From Insolitispirillum peregrinum (lineage in GTDB: Bacteria > Pseudomonadota > Alphaproteobacteria > Rhodospirillales > Rhodospirillaceae): a stretch of 64,000 nucleotides of DNA. Position numbers and translations under genes: made by a program. Position 1 is the first letter of the stretch. Each line of letters begins with the position of its first letter. Of the stretch, positions 50,016 to 61,180 are shown piece by piece. The stretch lies in the NCBI RefSeq assembly GCF_042665255.1, contig NZ_JBHTCD010000008.1; one strand, written 5' to 3'. The notes under the pieces were generated by a model. It was not told the origin of the DNA and searched no databases. It saw nothing but the letters and a program-made list of their open reading frames with translations.

Positions 50016-50837
50016 ATGACCGACATGGACCGTCGTACCATAACCCTGCTGGCACTGCTGGCACCGTTTACCCCCCTCGCTTCAGGGCCAGTCATGGGGC
50101 AGGTGCCCGAGCATAAGCTACCTGACAATGGTGAAGAGATGAGCTCCGTATCCTGGATGGGGGACGAGCAGATTGCCATGCTGATCTATCCGGGAATGAC
50201 CGTGATGGACCTGATCGGGCCGCACTGCATGTTCTCTGCCTTGATGGGGGCCAAAATTGATCTGGTTGCTTCTTCGCTTGATCCCGTGACCAGCGATGCC
50301 GGGGTAACCCTCATCCCGACCGCCACCTTCCAGAGCTGTCCGCGTGATCTGACCATTTTATTCACCCCGGGAGGAACCGATGGCACGCTGGCAGCGGCCT
50401 CTGATTCCGAAACACTGGCCTTTCTGGCCGATCGAGGGGCGCGGGCGAAATACATCACCAGTGTTTGCTCTGGCTCTCTGCTTCTGGGGGCTGCGGGATT
50501 GCTCAATGGATACAGGGCAACCTCTCACTGGTCCTGTCGGGATGCGCTGGCCGGGTTCGGAGCCATCCCGACCGATGCACGCGTGGTGCGCGATCGTAAC
50601 CGGATTACCGGTGCAGGGGTCACCGCAGGGCTTGATTTCGGCCTGTCGATGGTCGCGGAACTTCGGGGGCGGATTTATGCTGAATGCACCCAGTTGATGG
50701 GGGAGTATGATCCCCAGCCGCCATTCAATGCAGGCTCTTTGCGCACGGCCAGTGCTGATGTGCGAACCGCAATGGTTGAAATGGCGGCAGACTTTACCAG
50801 AAAAGCCGAGGCGCTGGCCGGCCTGCAGCAGAACTGA
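50016..50837 (+). CDS. Exported DJ-1/PfpI protein (isonitrile hydratase-like)
   Basis: 273 residues. The N-terminus DRRTITLLALLAPF looks like a Tat or Sec signal, so the enzyme probably acts in the periplasm. The DJ-1/PfpI domain (about 50-240) has IAMLIYPGMTVMDLIGP, LFTPGGTDGT and the nucleophile C151 in TSVCSGSLLLGAAGLL. This branch includes isonitrile hydratase (InhA), which turns isonitriles into N-formamides. Activity is inferred from family only. The start at 50016 follows AGGAG by 8 bases; the frame from 49932 is not supported. Confidence 0.82.
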   Translation: MTDMDRRTITLLALLAPFTPLASGPVMGQVPEHKLPDNGEEMSSVSWMGDEQIAMLIYPGMTVMDLIGPHCMFSALMGAKIDLVASSLDPVTSDAGVTLIPTATFQSCPRDLTILFTPGGTDGTLAAASDSETLAFLADRGARAKYITSVCSGSLLLGAAGLLNGYRATSHWSCRDALAGFGAIPTDARVVRDRNRITGAGVTAGLDFGLSMVAELRGRIYAECTQLMGEYDPQPPFNAGSLRTASADVRTAMVEMAADFTRKAEALAGLQQN

Positions 50838-50859
50838 GCACGCTGTCCTGCCCAATGCA

Positions 50860-50891
50860 CAACGCCCGCCCGGTTTCCCGGACGGGCGTTG
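50860..50891. terminator. Convergent hairpin between the DJ-1 gene and glnA
   Basis: A 14-bp stem with one mismatch (50860-50873 with 50878-50891), 23 bp after the DJ-1 stop and 46 bp after glnA on the other strand. T runs are absent. Confidence 0.65.
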
Positions 50892-50936
50892 CTCTGATCA
50901 GGCTTGTTGAGGGCCTTGTGGTACAGGGACCACTCC

Positions 50937-52346
50937 TTAGCAGGAGTAGTACATCTTGTACTCGATCGGGTGCGGGGTGTGTTCGTAGGCGTACACTTCT
51001 TCCCACTTCAGTTCGCAGTAGGCGTCGATGAACTCTTCGGTGAATACGTCGCCCTTCTTCAGGAAGTCGCTGTCGGCCTTGACGGCTTCCAGGGCTTCAC
51101 GCAGCGAGGCGCAAACGGTCGGAACCTGAGCCAGTTCTTCGGCCGGCAGGTCGTACAGGTTCTTGTCCATCGGGTCGCCCGGGTGGATCTTGTTCTGGAT
51201 ACCGTCGAGGCCGGCCATCAGCATGGCGGTGAAGGCCAGGTAGGGGTTGGCGGTCGGGTCCGGGAAGCGGACTTCAACGCGCTTGCCCTTCGGCGAGGCA
51301 ACGTACGGAATACGGCAGGACGCCGAACGGTTCCGCGCCGAGTAAGCGAGCAGCACCGGGGCTTCAAAGCCCGGGATCAGACGCTTGTAGGAGTTGGTCG
51401 ACGGGTTGGTGAAGGCGTTCAGGGCCTTGGCATGCTTGATGATACCGCCGATGTAGTACAGGGCGGTTTCAGACAGGTCAGCATAGCCCGAACCGGCGAA
51501 CAGCGGCTTGCCGTCTTTCCAGATCGACTGGTGAACGTGCATGCCCGAACCGTTATCGCCAGCCAGCGGCTTCGGCATGAAGGTCGCGGTCTTGCCATAG
51601 GAGTGGGCAACCATGTGGACGCAGTACTTGTAGATCTGCATCCAGTCGGCGGCCTGGATCAGGGTGCCGAACTTGGACCCCAGTTCGTGCTGCGACGAGG
51701 CCACTTCGTGGTGGTGCTTTTCCATGGGCAGGCCCATTTCCAGCATCACGGAGACCATTTCGGCGCGCAGGTCGGTGCCCGAGTCCACCGGCGGAACGGG
51801 GAAGTAGCCGCCCTTGATGCCCGGGCGGTGAGCGAAGTTGCCTTCTTCAAAGGCCTTGTCGGTCACCCACGGAGCGTCTTCGGAGTCCAGCTCGAACGAC
51901 ACCTTGTTCATCGAGACGTTGTAGCGCACGTCGTCGAACACAAAGAATTCGGCTTCCGGACCGAAGTAGGCAACGTCACCGATCCCGGCGCCGTCCATGT
52001 AGGTCAGGGCCTTCTTGGCGATCGAGCGCGGGTCGCGGTCATACGGCAGGCCGGTCGACGGTTCCACGATGTCGCAGAACAGGATCAGCTGCGGCTGGGC
52101 AGTGAACGGATCCATGACGGCGGTGGACAGATCCGGCATCAGGATCATGTCGGACTCGTTGATGGCCTTCCAGCCGGCGATCGACGAACCGTCGAACATG
52201 ATGCCTTCGGTCAGCAGGTCTTCATCGACCGTGGACACGTGCTGGGCGGTGTGTTGCCACTTACCGCGCGGGTCGGTGAAACGGAAATCGACGTACTTCA
52301 CGTCGTTTTCCTTGATCATCTCGAGAACTTTTTTGACGTCGGACAT
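50937..52346 (-). CDS. glnA: Glutamine synthetase type I
   Basis: 469 residues. It makes glutamine from glutamate, ammonia and ATP as a dodecamer. Landmarks are [17 protein letters not shown], the metal-site [26 protein letters not shown] and [17 protein letters not shown]. The adenylylation site is Y398 in NLYDLPAEE, so activity is probably tuned by GlnE. AGGGATC precedes the start. It lies 180 bp downstream of glnB, forming the glnB-glnA unit typical of this class. Confidence 0.98.
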   Translation of the reverse strand: MSDVKKVLEMIKENDVKYVDFRFTDPRGKWQHTAQHVSTVDEDLLTEGIMFDGSSIAGWKAINESDMILMPDLSTAVMDPFTAQPQLILFCDIVEPSTGLPYDRDPRSIAKKALTYMDGAGIGDVAYFGPEAEFFVFDDVRYNVSMNKVSFELDSEDAPWVTDKAFEEGNFAHRPGIKGGYFPVPPVDSGTDLRAEMVSVMLEMGLPMEKHHHEVASSQHELGSKFGTLIQAADWMQIYKYCVHMVAHSYGKTATFMPKPLAGDNGSGMHVHQSIWKDGKPLFAGSGYADLSETALYYIGGIIKHAKALNAFTNPSTNSYKRLIPGFEAPVLLAYSARNRSASCRIPYVASPKGKRVEVRFPDPTANPYLAFTAMLMAGLDGIQNKIHPGDPMDKNLYDLPAEELAQVPTVCASLREALEAVKADSDFLKKGDVFTEEFIDAYCELKWEEVYAYEHTPHPIEYKMYYSC

Positions 52347-52459
52347 GATCCCTAATCCCGTCTGTGAGACTGAAAAATGTTATGCAACAACGCTGTGCCG
52401 GGGTGAGGAGTGCGCAGGTGGCGCACCCGGTGGCAAGCGTGACCGTGATCGAGGCGGTT

Positions 52460-52479
52460 GCACCGGAACAGCCCGGTGC
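52460..52479. promoter_or_regulatory. Hairpin in the glnB-glnA gap
   Basis: A perfect 7-bp stem GCACCGG/CCGGTGC with a 6-base loop. No T run follows, so it may be an RNA processing or stability element rather than a terminator; an NtrC site is unlikely because the spacing is wrong. Confidence 0.4.
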
Positions 52480-52525
52480 CTCCATGGCCTACCCGAAACC
52501 GCGCTTTAGGGGAAGTCCCCTAATT

Positions 52526-53186
<661 letters not shown>

Positions 53187-54353
53187 GTGAAACCGGCCAA
53201 CAGTGTTCTGTCGTCCTACGGGACCACCATTTTCGAAGTGATGAGCGGCCTTGCCCAGCAGTACGGCGCGGTCAATCTGGGGCAGGGCACCCCGGAAGGA
53301 CTGGAGCCGCAGGACATCATCGACTGCGCCGCCCGTCACATGACCAGCGGCCCGCACCAGTACCCCAGCATGTTCGGGGTGCCCGAGCTGCGACAGGCGA
53401 TTGCGGCCCATGATCAGGCGTATTACGGGGTGGATCTCGACTGGCGCAGCGAAGTGATGATCACCTCGGGGGCGACCGAGGCGCTGGCCGACTGCCTGTT
53501 CGGCCTGATCGAGCCGGGTGACGAGGTGGTGCTGTTTGAACCGCTTTATGACAGCTATCTGCCGATCATCCGCCGGGCGGGGGGCATCCCGAAACTGGTG
53601 CGCCTGACGCCGCCGGAATGGGCGATCCCCGATCAGGAGCTGGCCGCCGCCTTTTCCGACCGGACCAAGCTGGTGGTGATCAATACGCCAGCCAATCCGT
53701 GCGCCAAGGTGTTCACCCGCGCCGAGCTGACCCGCATTGCCGAGCTGGCAACCGCCCATGACGCCATCGTGCTGTGCGATGAAGTCTATGAGCATCTGGT
53801 GTTTGACGGTCTGGAGCATGTGCCGGTGATGACCCTGCCGGGGATGCGCGAGCGCTGTGTCCGCATCGGATCGTTCGGCAAGGTGTTTTCGATCACCAAC
53901 TGGAAGGTCGGCTATATCGTTGCCTCGCCGGTTCTGATGCAGGCGATTGCCAAGACCCACCAGTTCATCACCTTCACCACTCCGGCGGCGACCCAGCAGG
54001 CGGTGGCGTGGGGGCTGCAAAACCGCGATGACTATGTGCGCGGGCTGGCGATCCAGTTGAGCGTGCGCCGCGACCAGTTGTCGACCGGGCTGGCCGCGCT
54101 GGGCTTCCGGCCTTTGGTGGCGCAGGGGACCTATTTCCTGTCGGCGGATTTTTCGGCCCTGTCGACTCTGCCCGACAGCGAGTTCTGCCAGTATCTGGTG
54201 CGTGAGGTCGGGGTGGCGACGGTGCCCATCTCGGCGTTCTACGTCGATCGTCCGGGCCTTGATGTGCCGCGATCGACCATCCGTTTCTGCTTTGCCAAAA
54301 CGCCACAGGCGATTGATACCGCCTTGGAACGATTGGCAAAGCTGCGGGTGTGA
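53187..54353 (+). CDS. PLP-dependent aminotransferase, class I/II
   Basis: 388 residues, GTG start with GGAGGG 5 bases upstream. The fold-type I pattern is complete: VNLGQGTPEG, the PLP phosphate loop TSGATEAL, INTPANPCAKV, CDEVYEHL with the Asp and Tyr contacts, and the Schiff-base lysine K232 in SFGKVFSITNWKVGY. It is closest in appearance to the kynurenine/methionine aminotransferase and DapC-like group; the substrate cannot be fixed. Divergent from glnB, which suggests a link to nitrogen supply. Confidence 0.9.
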   Translation: MKPANSVLSSYGTTIFEVMSGLAQQYGAVNLGQGTPEGLEPQDIIDCAARHMTSGPHQYPSMFGVPELRQAIAAHDQAYYGVDLDWRSEVMITSGATEALADCLFGLIEPGDEVVLFEPLYDSYLPIIRRAGGIPKLVRLTPPEWAIPDQELAAAFSDRTKLVVINTPANPCAKVFTRAELTRIAELATAHDAIVLCDEVYEHLVFDGLEHVPVMTLPGMRERCVRIGSFGKVFSITNWKVGYIVASPVLMQAIAKTHQFITFTTPAATQQAVAWGLQNRDDYVRGLAIQLSVRRDQLSTGLAALGFRPLVAQGTYFLSADFSALSTLPDSEFCQYLVREVGVATVPISAFYVDRPGLDVPRSTIRFCFAKTPQAIDTALERLAKLRV

Positions 54354-54414
54354 CCGTAACGGCGCATGTTTTCTGGGGGTGCTGAAAAATTTTTGCAGAT
54401 TTGTTTTTTTCTGC

Positions 54415-54441
54415 TTGACGCACCCCCTCCGAAACTATAAA
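54415..54441 (+). promoter_or_regulatory. Promoter of tRNA-His copy 1
   Basis: TTGACG, 15-bp spacer, TATAAA. The same boxes with the same spacing precede copy 2. Confidence 0.7.
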
Positions 54442-54459
54442 AACCGCCCCACGCCCTGT

Positions 54460-54537
54460 GGCGGGTATAGCTCAGTCGGTTAGAGCACCTGGTTGTGGTC
54501 CAGGGGGTCGTCGGTTCGAATCCGTCTACTCGCCCCA
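54460..54537 (+). tRNA. tRNA-His (anticodon GTG), copy 1, CCA encoded
   Basis: The extra 5-prime G (G-1 at 54460) pairs with C73 (54534), as required in tRNA-His. The acceptor stem GCGGGTA pairs with TACTCGC with one G-T pair. Anticodon GTG is at 54495-54497 in stem CCTGG/CCAGG. CCA is encoded at 54535-54537. Confidence 0.97.
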
Positions 54538-54618
54538 TCTTCCCGCGAAAGCGGAGCCGCTCTTAGGTTACGAAAAATTGCTTTGGTGATCTTTGTAAGA
54601 CCAGAGACGGCAACAGAT

Positions 54619-54655
54619 AAAACGCACTCCGAAGCATCGGGGTGCGTTTTTCTTT
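54619..54655 (+). terminator. Terminator of tRNA-His copy 1
   Basis: AACGCACTCCGA pairs with TCGGGGTGCGTT (54621-54632 with 54637-54648), followed by TTTTCTTTTT-like sequence. Confidence 0.88.
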
Positions 54656-54684
54656 TTATCCCTGACCAAAGGCCGAATGGCCTG

Positions 54685-54711
54685 TTGACGTACCCGCTCC
54701 AAAGCTATAAA
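54685..54711 (+). promoter_or_regulatory. Promoter of tRNA-His copy 2
   Basis: TTGACG, 15-bp spacer, TATAAA, matching copy 1 exactly in the boxes although the spacer differs. Confidence 0.7.
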
Positions 54712-54728
54712 AACCGCCCACGCCTTGT

Positions 54729-54806
54729 GGCGGGTATAGCTCAGTCGGTTAGAGCACCTGGTTGTGGTCCAGGGGGTCGTCGGTTCGAATCCGTCTACTC
54801 GCCCCA
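54729..54806 (+). tRNA. tRNA-His (anticodon GTG), copy 2, CCA encoded
   Basis: Identical in sequence to copy 1, 269 bp downstream, with its own promoter and terminator. Confidence 0.97.
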
Positions 54807-54888
54807 TCTTTCCGCGAAAGCGGGGCCGCTCTTGGGTTACAGAAAATTGCCTTGGTGATCTTCGTAAGACCAGAGACGGAAACAGATA

Positions 54889-54924
54889 AAACGCACCCCG
54901 AGAAATCGGGGTGCGTTTTTCTTT
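54889..54924 (+). terminator. Terminator of tRNA-His copy 2
   Basis: ACGCACCCCGA pairs with TCGGGGTGCGT (54891-54901 with 54906-54916), followed by a T-rich tract. Confidence 0.9.
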
Positions 54925-54934
54925 TCCATCATTC

Positions 54935-54980
54935 AAGGCCCCGGTGAGATGTGGAGCAGTGCTCCATGATGTTTGCTTTT
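54935..54980 (-). repeat. Fragment of the long intergenic element
   Basis: GGCCCCGGTGAGATGTGGAG-like sequence with GGAGCAGTGCTCC and ATGATGTTTGCTTTTT corresponds to the right part of the element at 14529-14757. Confidence 0.6.
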
Positions 54981-54996
54981 TCGCTGTTTATTCGGT

Positions 54997-57525
<2,529 letters not shown>

Positions 57526-57690
57526 GGGACTCCGGGGGGCAAATAATCAGGATGCGGGGCTTGGGGGATGGCGCAGCATCGGCTATGGTGCGCCCCATCG
57601 TCTGCCAGCTTTCCCCGTCCGGCGCAACTGTCGCTGCGGTCCGGCTGTCGGCTCTTTCAAACGCTCGCGCTTTGGGATACCGTCCGCACC

Positions 57691-58056
57691 ATGACTGACA
57701 CATCCATTCCGTCCCTTTTGTACCGGCTGGTTCACGCTGCCGACTGGCAGGCGGCTGCCGGTGCTGGCGCCTATCGTGGCGCGGCCCATGATCTGGCTGA
57801 TGGCTTTGTCCATATGTCGACGGCTGAACAGGTGCCCGGAACCGCCGCGCGCTATTATCAGGGGCTGCCGGATATCCTGCTGCTGACCCTCGACAGTGCC
57901 CGGCTGCGCGGCGAGGTGAAAATGGAGCCGTCGACCGGTGGCAAGCTGTACCCGCACCTGTACGGTGACATCCCGCTGGAAGCGGTGCTGGCCGTCGAAC
58001 CGTTGAAGCTTGATTCCGAGGGGCAGCTGGTCGTCCCCTATCTGCGCGGAGTGTGA
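57691..58056 (+). CDS. DUF952 family protein
   Basis: 121 residues. The family core is obvious: LYRLVHAADWQ, LADGFVHMSTAEQVPGTAARYY, then KMEPSTGGKLYPHLYGDIPLEAV. DUF952 resembles a glutathione S-transferase-like or ADP-ribosyl-type small fold in some annotations, but no activity is established. The start at 57691 follows family length; the upstream frame is unsupported. It ends four bases before pyrD, so the genes are co-transcribed, as often seen in alphaproteobacteria. Confidence 0.9.
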   Translation: MTDTSIPSLLYRLVHAADWQAAAGAGAYRGAAHDLADGFVHMSTAEQVPGTAARYYQGLPDILLLTLDSARLRGEVKMEPSTGGKLYPHLYGDIPLEAVLAVEPLKLDSEGQLVVPYLRGV

Positions 58057-58060
58057 AACC

Positions 58061-59122
58061 GTGGTTTTTGATCCCTACCGCGTCGCCGGTCCCCTGTTGC
58101 GCAGGATGGATGCCGAGACCGCTCACCGGCTGGCCATCAAGGCGCTGAAGGCCGGTCTGGCCGGTCAGCAGTCCACCGCCGATGATCTGCGTCTGGCGGT
58201 GTCCCTGTGGGACCGCCGCTTTACCAACCCGGTCGGTCTGGCAGCAGGCTTTGACAAGAATGCCGAAGCCTCCGATGCCCTGCTGGGGCTGGGGTTCGGC
58301 TTTGTCGAGATTGGCGGGGTGACGCCGCGCCCACAGCCGGGCAATCCGCGTCCGCGCGTGTTCCGTCTGCCGGACAACGGGGCGGTGATCAACCGGATGG
58401 GCTTTAACAATGATGGTCTGGAGGTGGTGCGCGAGCGTCTGCGCCGTCGTCGCCGTCATCCGACCGGCCTGCTGGCGGTCAATCTGGGCAAGAACAAGGA
58501 CACCGAAGACGCCGCCAGCGACTATGAAAAGGGCGCGGCGGCCTTTGGCGAGCTGGCCGATTTTCTGGTGATCAACGTCTCCAGCCCCAACACGCCGGGC
58601 CTGCGTGCCTTACAGGGCCGTGAGCCGCTGATCGAGATCATCCGCCGCACCCAGGCGCCGCTGAAGACCCTGAGCCGCCGACCGCCGCTGTTGCTGAAAA
58701 TCGCCCCCGACCTGACCGAAGCCGACGAGGCCGACATTGCCGAGGTGGCGGTCAGCGAACAGCTTGACGGGCTGATTGTCTCCAACACCACCCTGGCCCG
58801 GCCCGACAGCTTGCGCGGCGATGCCAAAGGCGAAACCGGCGGTCTGTCCGGCAAGCCGCTGTTCGGCCCGTCCACCGCCCTGCTGGGGCGGATGTATCAG
58901 CGGACGGACGGCAAGATTCCGTTGGTCGGCGTCGGTGGTATTGCCTCCGGTGCCGATGCCTATGCCAAAATCCGCGCCGGGGCTTCGCTGGTGCAGTTGT
59001 ATACCGCGCTGATTTATCAGGGGCCGTCGCTGGTGCAGACCCTGAAACGTGACCTGCTGGCCTGTCTGGAACGGGACGGCTTTTCTTCTGTATCCGAGGC
59101 CGTGGGGGCCGATTTCCGATGA
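58061..59122 (+). CDS. pyrD: Dihydroorotate dehydrogenase (quinone), class 2
   Basis: 353 residues with a GTG start (GGAG upstream). It oxidises dihydroorotate to orotate with FMN and passes electrons to quinone at the membrane. The N-terminal quinone-binding helices precede NPVGLAAGFDKNAEA, GGVTPRPQPGN, NRMGFNNDG, INVSSPNTPGLR (catalytic Ser region) and VGVGGIASGADAYAKI. The gene overlaps the next by four bases (ATGA), giving a DUF952-pyrD-HAD operon. Confidence 0.97.
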   Translation: MVFDPYRVAGPLLRRMDAETAHRLAIKALKAGLAGQQSTADDLRLAVSLWDRRFTNPVGLAAGFDKNAEASDALLGLGFGFVEIGGVTPRPQPGNPRPRVFRLPDNGAVINRMGFNNDGLEVVRERLRRRRRHPTGLLAVNLGKNKDTEDAASDYEKGAAAFGELADFLVINVSSPNTPGLRALQGREPLIEIIRRTQAPLKTLSRRPPLLLKIAPDLTEADEADIAEVAVSEQLDGLIVSNTTLARPDSLRGDAKGETGGLSGKPLFGPSTALLGRMYQRTDGKIPLVGVGGIASGADAYAKIRAGASLVQLYTALIYQGPSLVQTLKRDLLACLERDGFSSVSEAVGADFR

Positions 59123-60063
59123 TTACCAAACTTCGCCCGCATCGTTTGGGGGCCGATGGCCTGCCGGTTGACGAATGGGGGATGCCGCATGTGTCGGTGC
59201 CGCGCCTGCTGCCCGGTGTGCGGGCGGCGGCGTTTCAGTACGATACCTTTATCCTCGACCTGTGGGGGGTGATCCACGACGGCGCGCAAGCCTTCCCGCA
59301 TTCACGGGAAACGCTGCGTCGGCTGAAGGATGCCGGCTGCAAAACCATGCTGTTGTCCAATGCGCCACGCCGGGCGCATGTGCTGATTGCCCAGATGGAC
59401 GGCTTCGGGATCGAGCGTGATCTCTATGGCGAGGTGATGTCGTCGGGCGAAGCGGTGCGGCAGGCGATGCTCGATCGCACCGATCCGTTCTTTGCCGCGC
59501 TGGGCAGCGTCTGTTATCACCTCGGCCCCGAACGCGACCGCTCGATCTTTGAAGACGTGCCGGTGACCATTACCGACCGTCTGGACGAGGCTGAGTTCAT
59601 CGTCAACACCGGGCCGGTGGATTTTGCCGATGACGTTGGCACCTATGAGTCGGTGCTGGCCGCCGGGGTGGCCCGTGACCTGCCGATGGTGTGCGCCAAC
59701 CCCGACCGGGTGGTGATCCGGCTGGGCCAGCGCATCATCTGCGCCGGGGCTCTGGCGGACCGCTATGCCGAGCTGGGCGGGCGGGTTGCCATGCGCGGCA
59801 AGCCGGATGCGGCTGTTTACGAGCTGTGCCTGAAGGTGCTGGGCAGTCACCCCTATCGCACGGCGGTGGTGGGTGATGCGCTGGAAACCGACATGCGCGG
59901 TGCGGCCAACGCCGGTCTGTCGGGCATCTGGGTTACTGGTGGCATCCATGCAAAGGAAGTGGATGGCGCCTATGGCAAGCCGGGCGACCCGGCGATGATG
60001 GCCGAGCTGTGCCGCCGCCATGATCTGGCCCCGACGGCGGCGCTGTCGGGCTTTATCTGGTAA
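59119..60063 (+). CDS. HAD-superfamily class IIA hydrolase (TIGR01459-like)
   Basis: 314 residues. HAD motifs are DLWGVIHDG (nucleophile Asp; the third residue is Trp, a subfamily trait), LLSNAPRR, and GKPDAAVYELC ... VVGDALETDMRGAANAG for the last two motifs. Class IIA members dephosphorylate small phosphoesters such as p-nitrophenyl phosphate, 2-phosphoglycolate or nucleotides; the physiological substrate of this alphaproteobacterial branch is unknown. Translationally coupled to pyrD. Confidence 0.92.
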   Translation: MITKLRPHRLGADGLPVDEWGMPHVSVPRLLPGVRAAAFQYDTFILDLWGVIHDGAQAFPHSRETLRRLKDAGCKTMLLSNAPRRAHVLIAQMDGFGIERDLYGEVMSSGEAVRQAMLDRTDPFFAALGSVCYHLGPERDRSIFEDVPVTITDRLDEAEFIVNTGPVDFADDVGTYESVLAAGVARDLPMVCANPDRVVIRLGQRIICAGALADRYAELGGRVAMRGKPDAAVYELCLKVLGSHPYRTAVVGDALETDMRGAANAGLSGIWVTGGIHAKEVDGAYGKPGDPAMMAELCRRHDLAPTAALSGFIW

Positions 60064-60091
60064 CCAGCGGTCCCATCAGGCTTTTCTGATC

Positions 60092-60146
60092 TACCCCCCT
60101 GCTGCAATTGGATGTTTTCCAGTCGCTCGCAGGGGGGTATCTTTTT
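60092..60146 (+). terminator. Terminator of the DUF952-pyrD-HAD operon
   Basis: TACCCCCCTGC (60092-60102) pairs perfectly with GCAGGGGGGTA (60129-60139) across a 26-base loop, followed by TCTTTTT. Confidence 0.9.
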
Positions 60147-60162
60147 GGATATGGTGCCCGAA

Positions 60163-60267
60163 GAGAGCATTGTGCGAAAAGTGGGCACCGGTTTTCGCAA
60201 TAGCAATGCGACAGAACAAAAGGTTAGAGCAGCGTGCCTGCGTACGATTAAACGCACGCCGCTCGAG
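60163..60267 (+). repeat. Hairpin repeat plus short second module
   Basis: Outer arms GCATTG/CAATGC and inner arms TGCGAAAA/TTTTCGCA around GTGGGCACCGG, then the linker ending CAAAAGG and the short module TTAGAGCAGCGTGC ... GCACGCCGCTC. It lies between an operon terminator and the DUF599 gene, reaching within 20 bp of the latter's start. Confidence 0.9.
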
Positions 60268-60284
60268 ACAAGAAGGACGCAGAG

Positions 60285-60974
60285 ATGCTGGAGTGGATGG
60301 GATTCAGTGATGCGGTGGCTGTCGGCTGGTTCCTGTTTCTGTGGGTTGGCTATACGTGGTATGCCGATCTCAGTTCGGCCCATGCCCGCAGCATCGGTGC
60401 GGCGATGAACCTGCGGCGTCATGCCTGGATGATGCAATCCTTGCGACGCGATGGCCGTATTGTGGACAGCAACATTCTGGGAAACCTGCTGACCGGGGTC
60501 GGTTTCTTCGCTTCGACGACCATTTTTGTTCTGGGTGGCCTGATTGCCATGCTGGGGGTGGCCGAACAGGGGGCCGAAGCCTTGTCACACCTGCCACTGA
60601 CCCAACCGACGCAGGCAACCGCGTGGGAGGTCAAGGTTGTTTGCCTGCTGGTGATTTTCATCTATGCGTTCTTTAAATTTGCCTGGGCGTTCCGGCTGGC
60701 CAATTATTGTTCAATTACAGTTGGAACCATGCCGCCTGCGGCTGAGCACGACACCCCGGCCGCAATCAAGGCTGCCAATGCTGCTGCCCGGTTGACCAGT
60801 TTGTCCGGTCATCACTTTAACCGGGGTCTTAGAGCTTACTTTTTTGCCTTGGCAGCGTTAGGATGGCTGGTCAACCCGTGGCTGTTTGCCGTGATGACGC
60901 TGGGCGTGGTCATCGTGCTGTATCGCCGGGAATTTCGTTCGCATGCCCTTCGTGCCTTGCACGAGAACGCCTGA
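60285..60974 (+). CDS. DUF599 family membrane protein
   Basis: 229 residues with about four membrane segments (VGWFLFLWVGYTWY, LTGVGFFASTTIFVLGGLI, VKVVCLLVIFIYAFFKFAW, and a C-terminal pair). The conserved DUF599 pattern includes WMMQSLRRDGRIVDSNILGNL and FRLANYCSI. No function is established. AAGGA precedes the start. The leader directly follows a repeat. Confidence 0.88.
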   Translation: MLEWMGFSDAVAVGWFLFLWVGYTWYADLSSAHARSIGAAMNLRRHAWMMQSLRRDGRIVDSNILGNLLTGVGFFASTTIFVLGGLIAMLGVAEQGAEALSHLPLTQPTQATAWEVKVVCLLVIFIYAFFKFAWAFRLANYCSITVGTMPPAAEHDTPAAIKAANAAARLTSLSGHHFNRGLRAYFFALAALGWLVNPWLFAVMTLGVVIVLYRREFRSHALRALHENA

Positions 60975-61180
60975 TCGTGCCCTGCACGAGAACGCCTTAC
61001 CCTGAGCTGACCCCTGACCTGGGTGACTTTGTTCGTCGGATACCAAAAAAACTGCACCTGTTGTCCTTTAGAACCAGTGAGTTTCTTGGAATATACAGGC
61101 AAAATACCCAACTATTCAGCAAAGCCTGCTTTCACGCAGGGTCGCAATGTGGTTTTCAGGATGTCTTGGACGGAAAAAGC

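Larger units (their letters stand above)
54415..54920 (+). repeat. Tandem duplication of a promoter-tRNA-His-terminator unit
   Basis: Two units offset by about 269-270 bp contain the promoter, an identical tRNA and a terminator. The tRNA copies are identical; the spacers between tRNA and terminator differ at a number of positions, so the duplication is not recent or the tRNA is held constant by selection or gene conversion. Confidence 0.9.

Noticed and set aside
50904..52355. Long plus-strand open frame (483 codons) opposite glnA
   Set aside because: It is the antisense shadow of a highly conserved glutamine synthetase gene in GC-rich DNA and has no family resemblance.
52460..52479. NtrC binding site between glnB and glnA
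   Set aside because: The inverted GCACC/GGTGC arms are 10 bases apart rather than the usual 5-7, and the perfect 7-bp pairing fits an RNA hairpin better.
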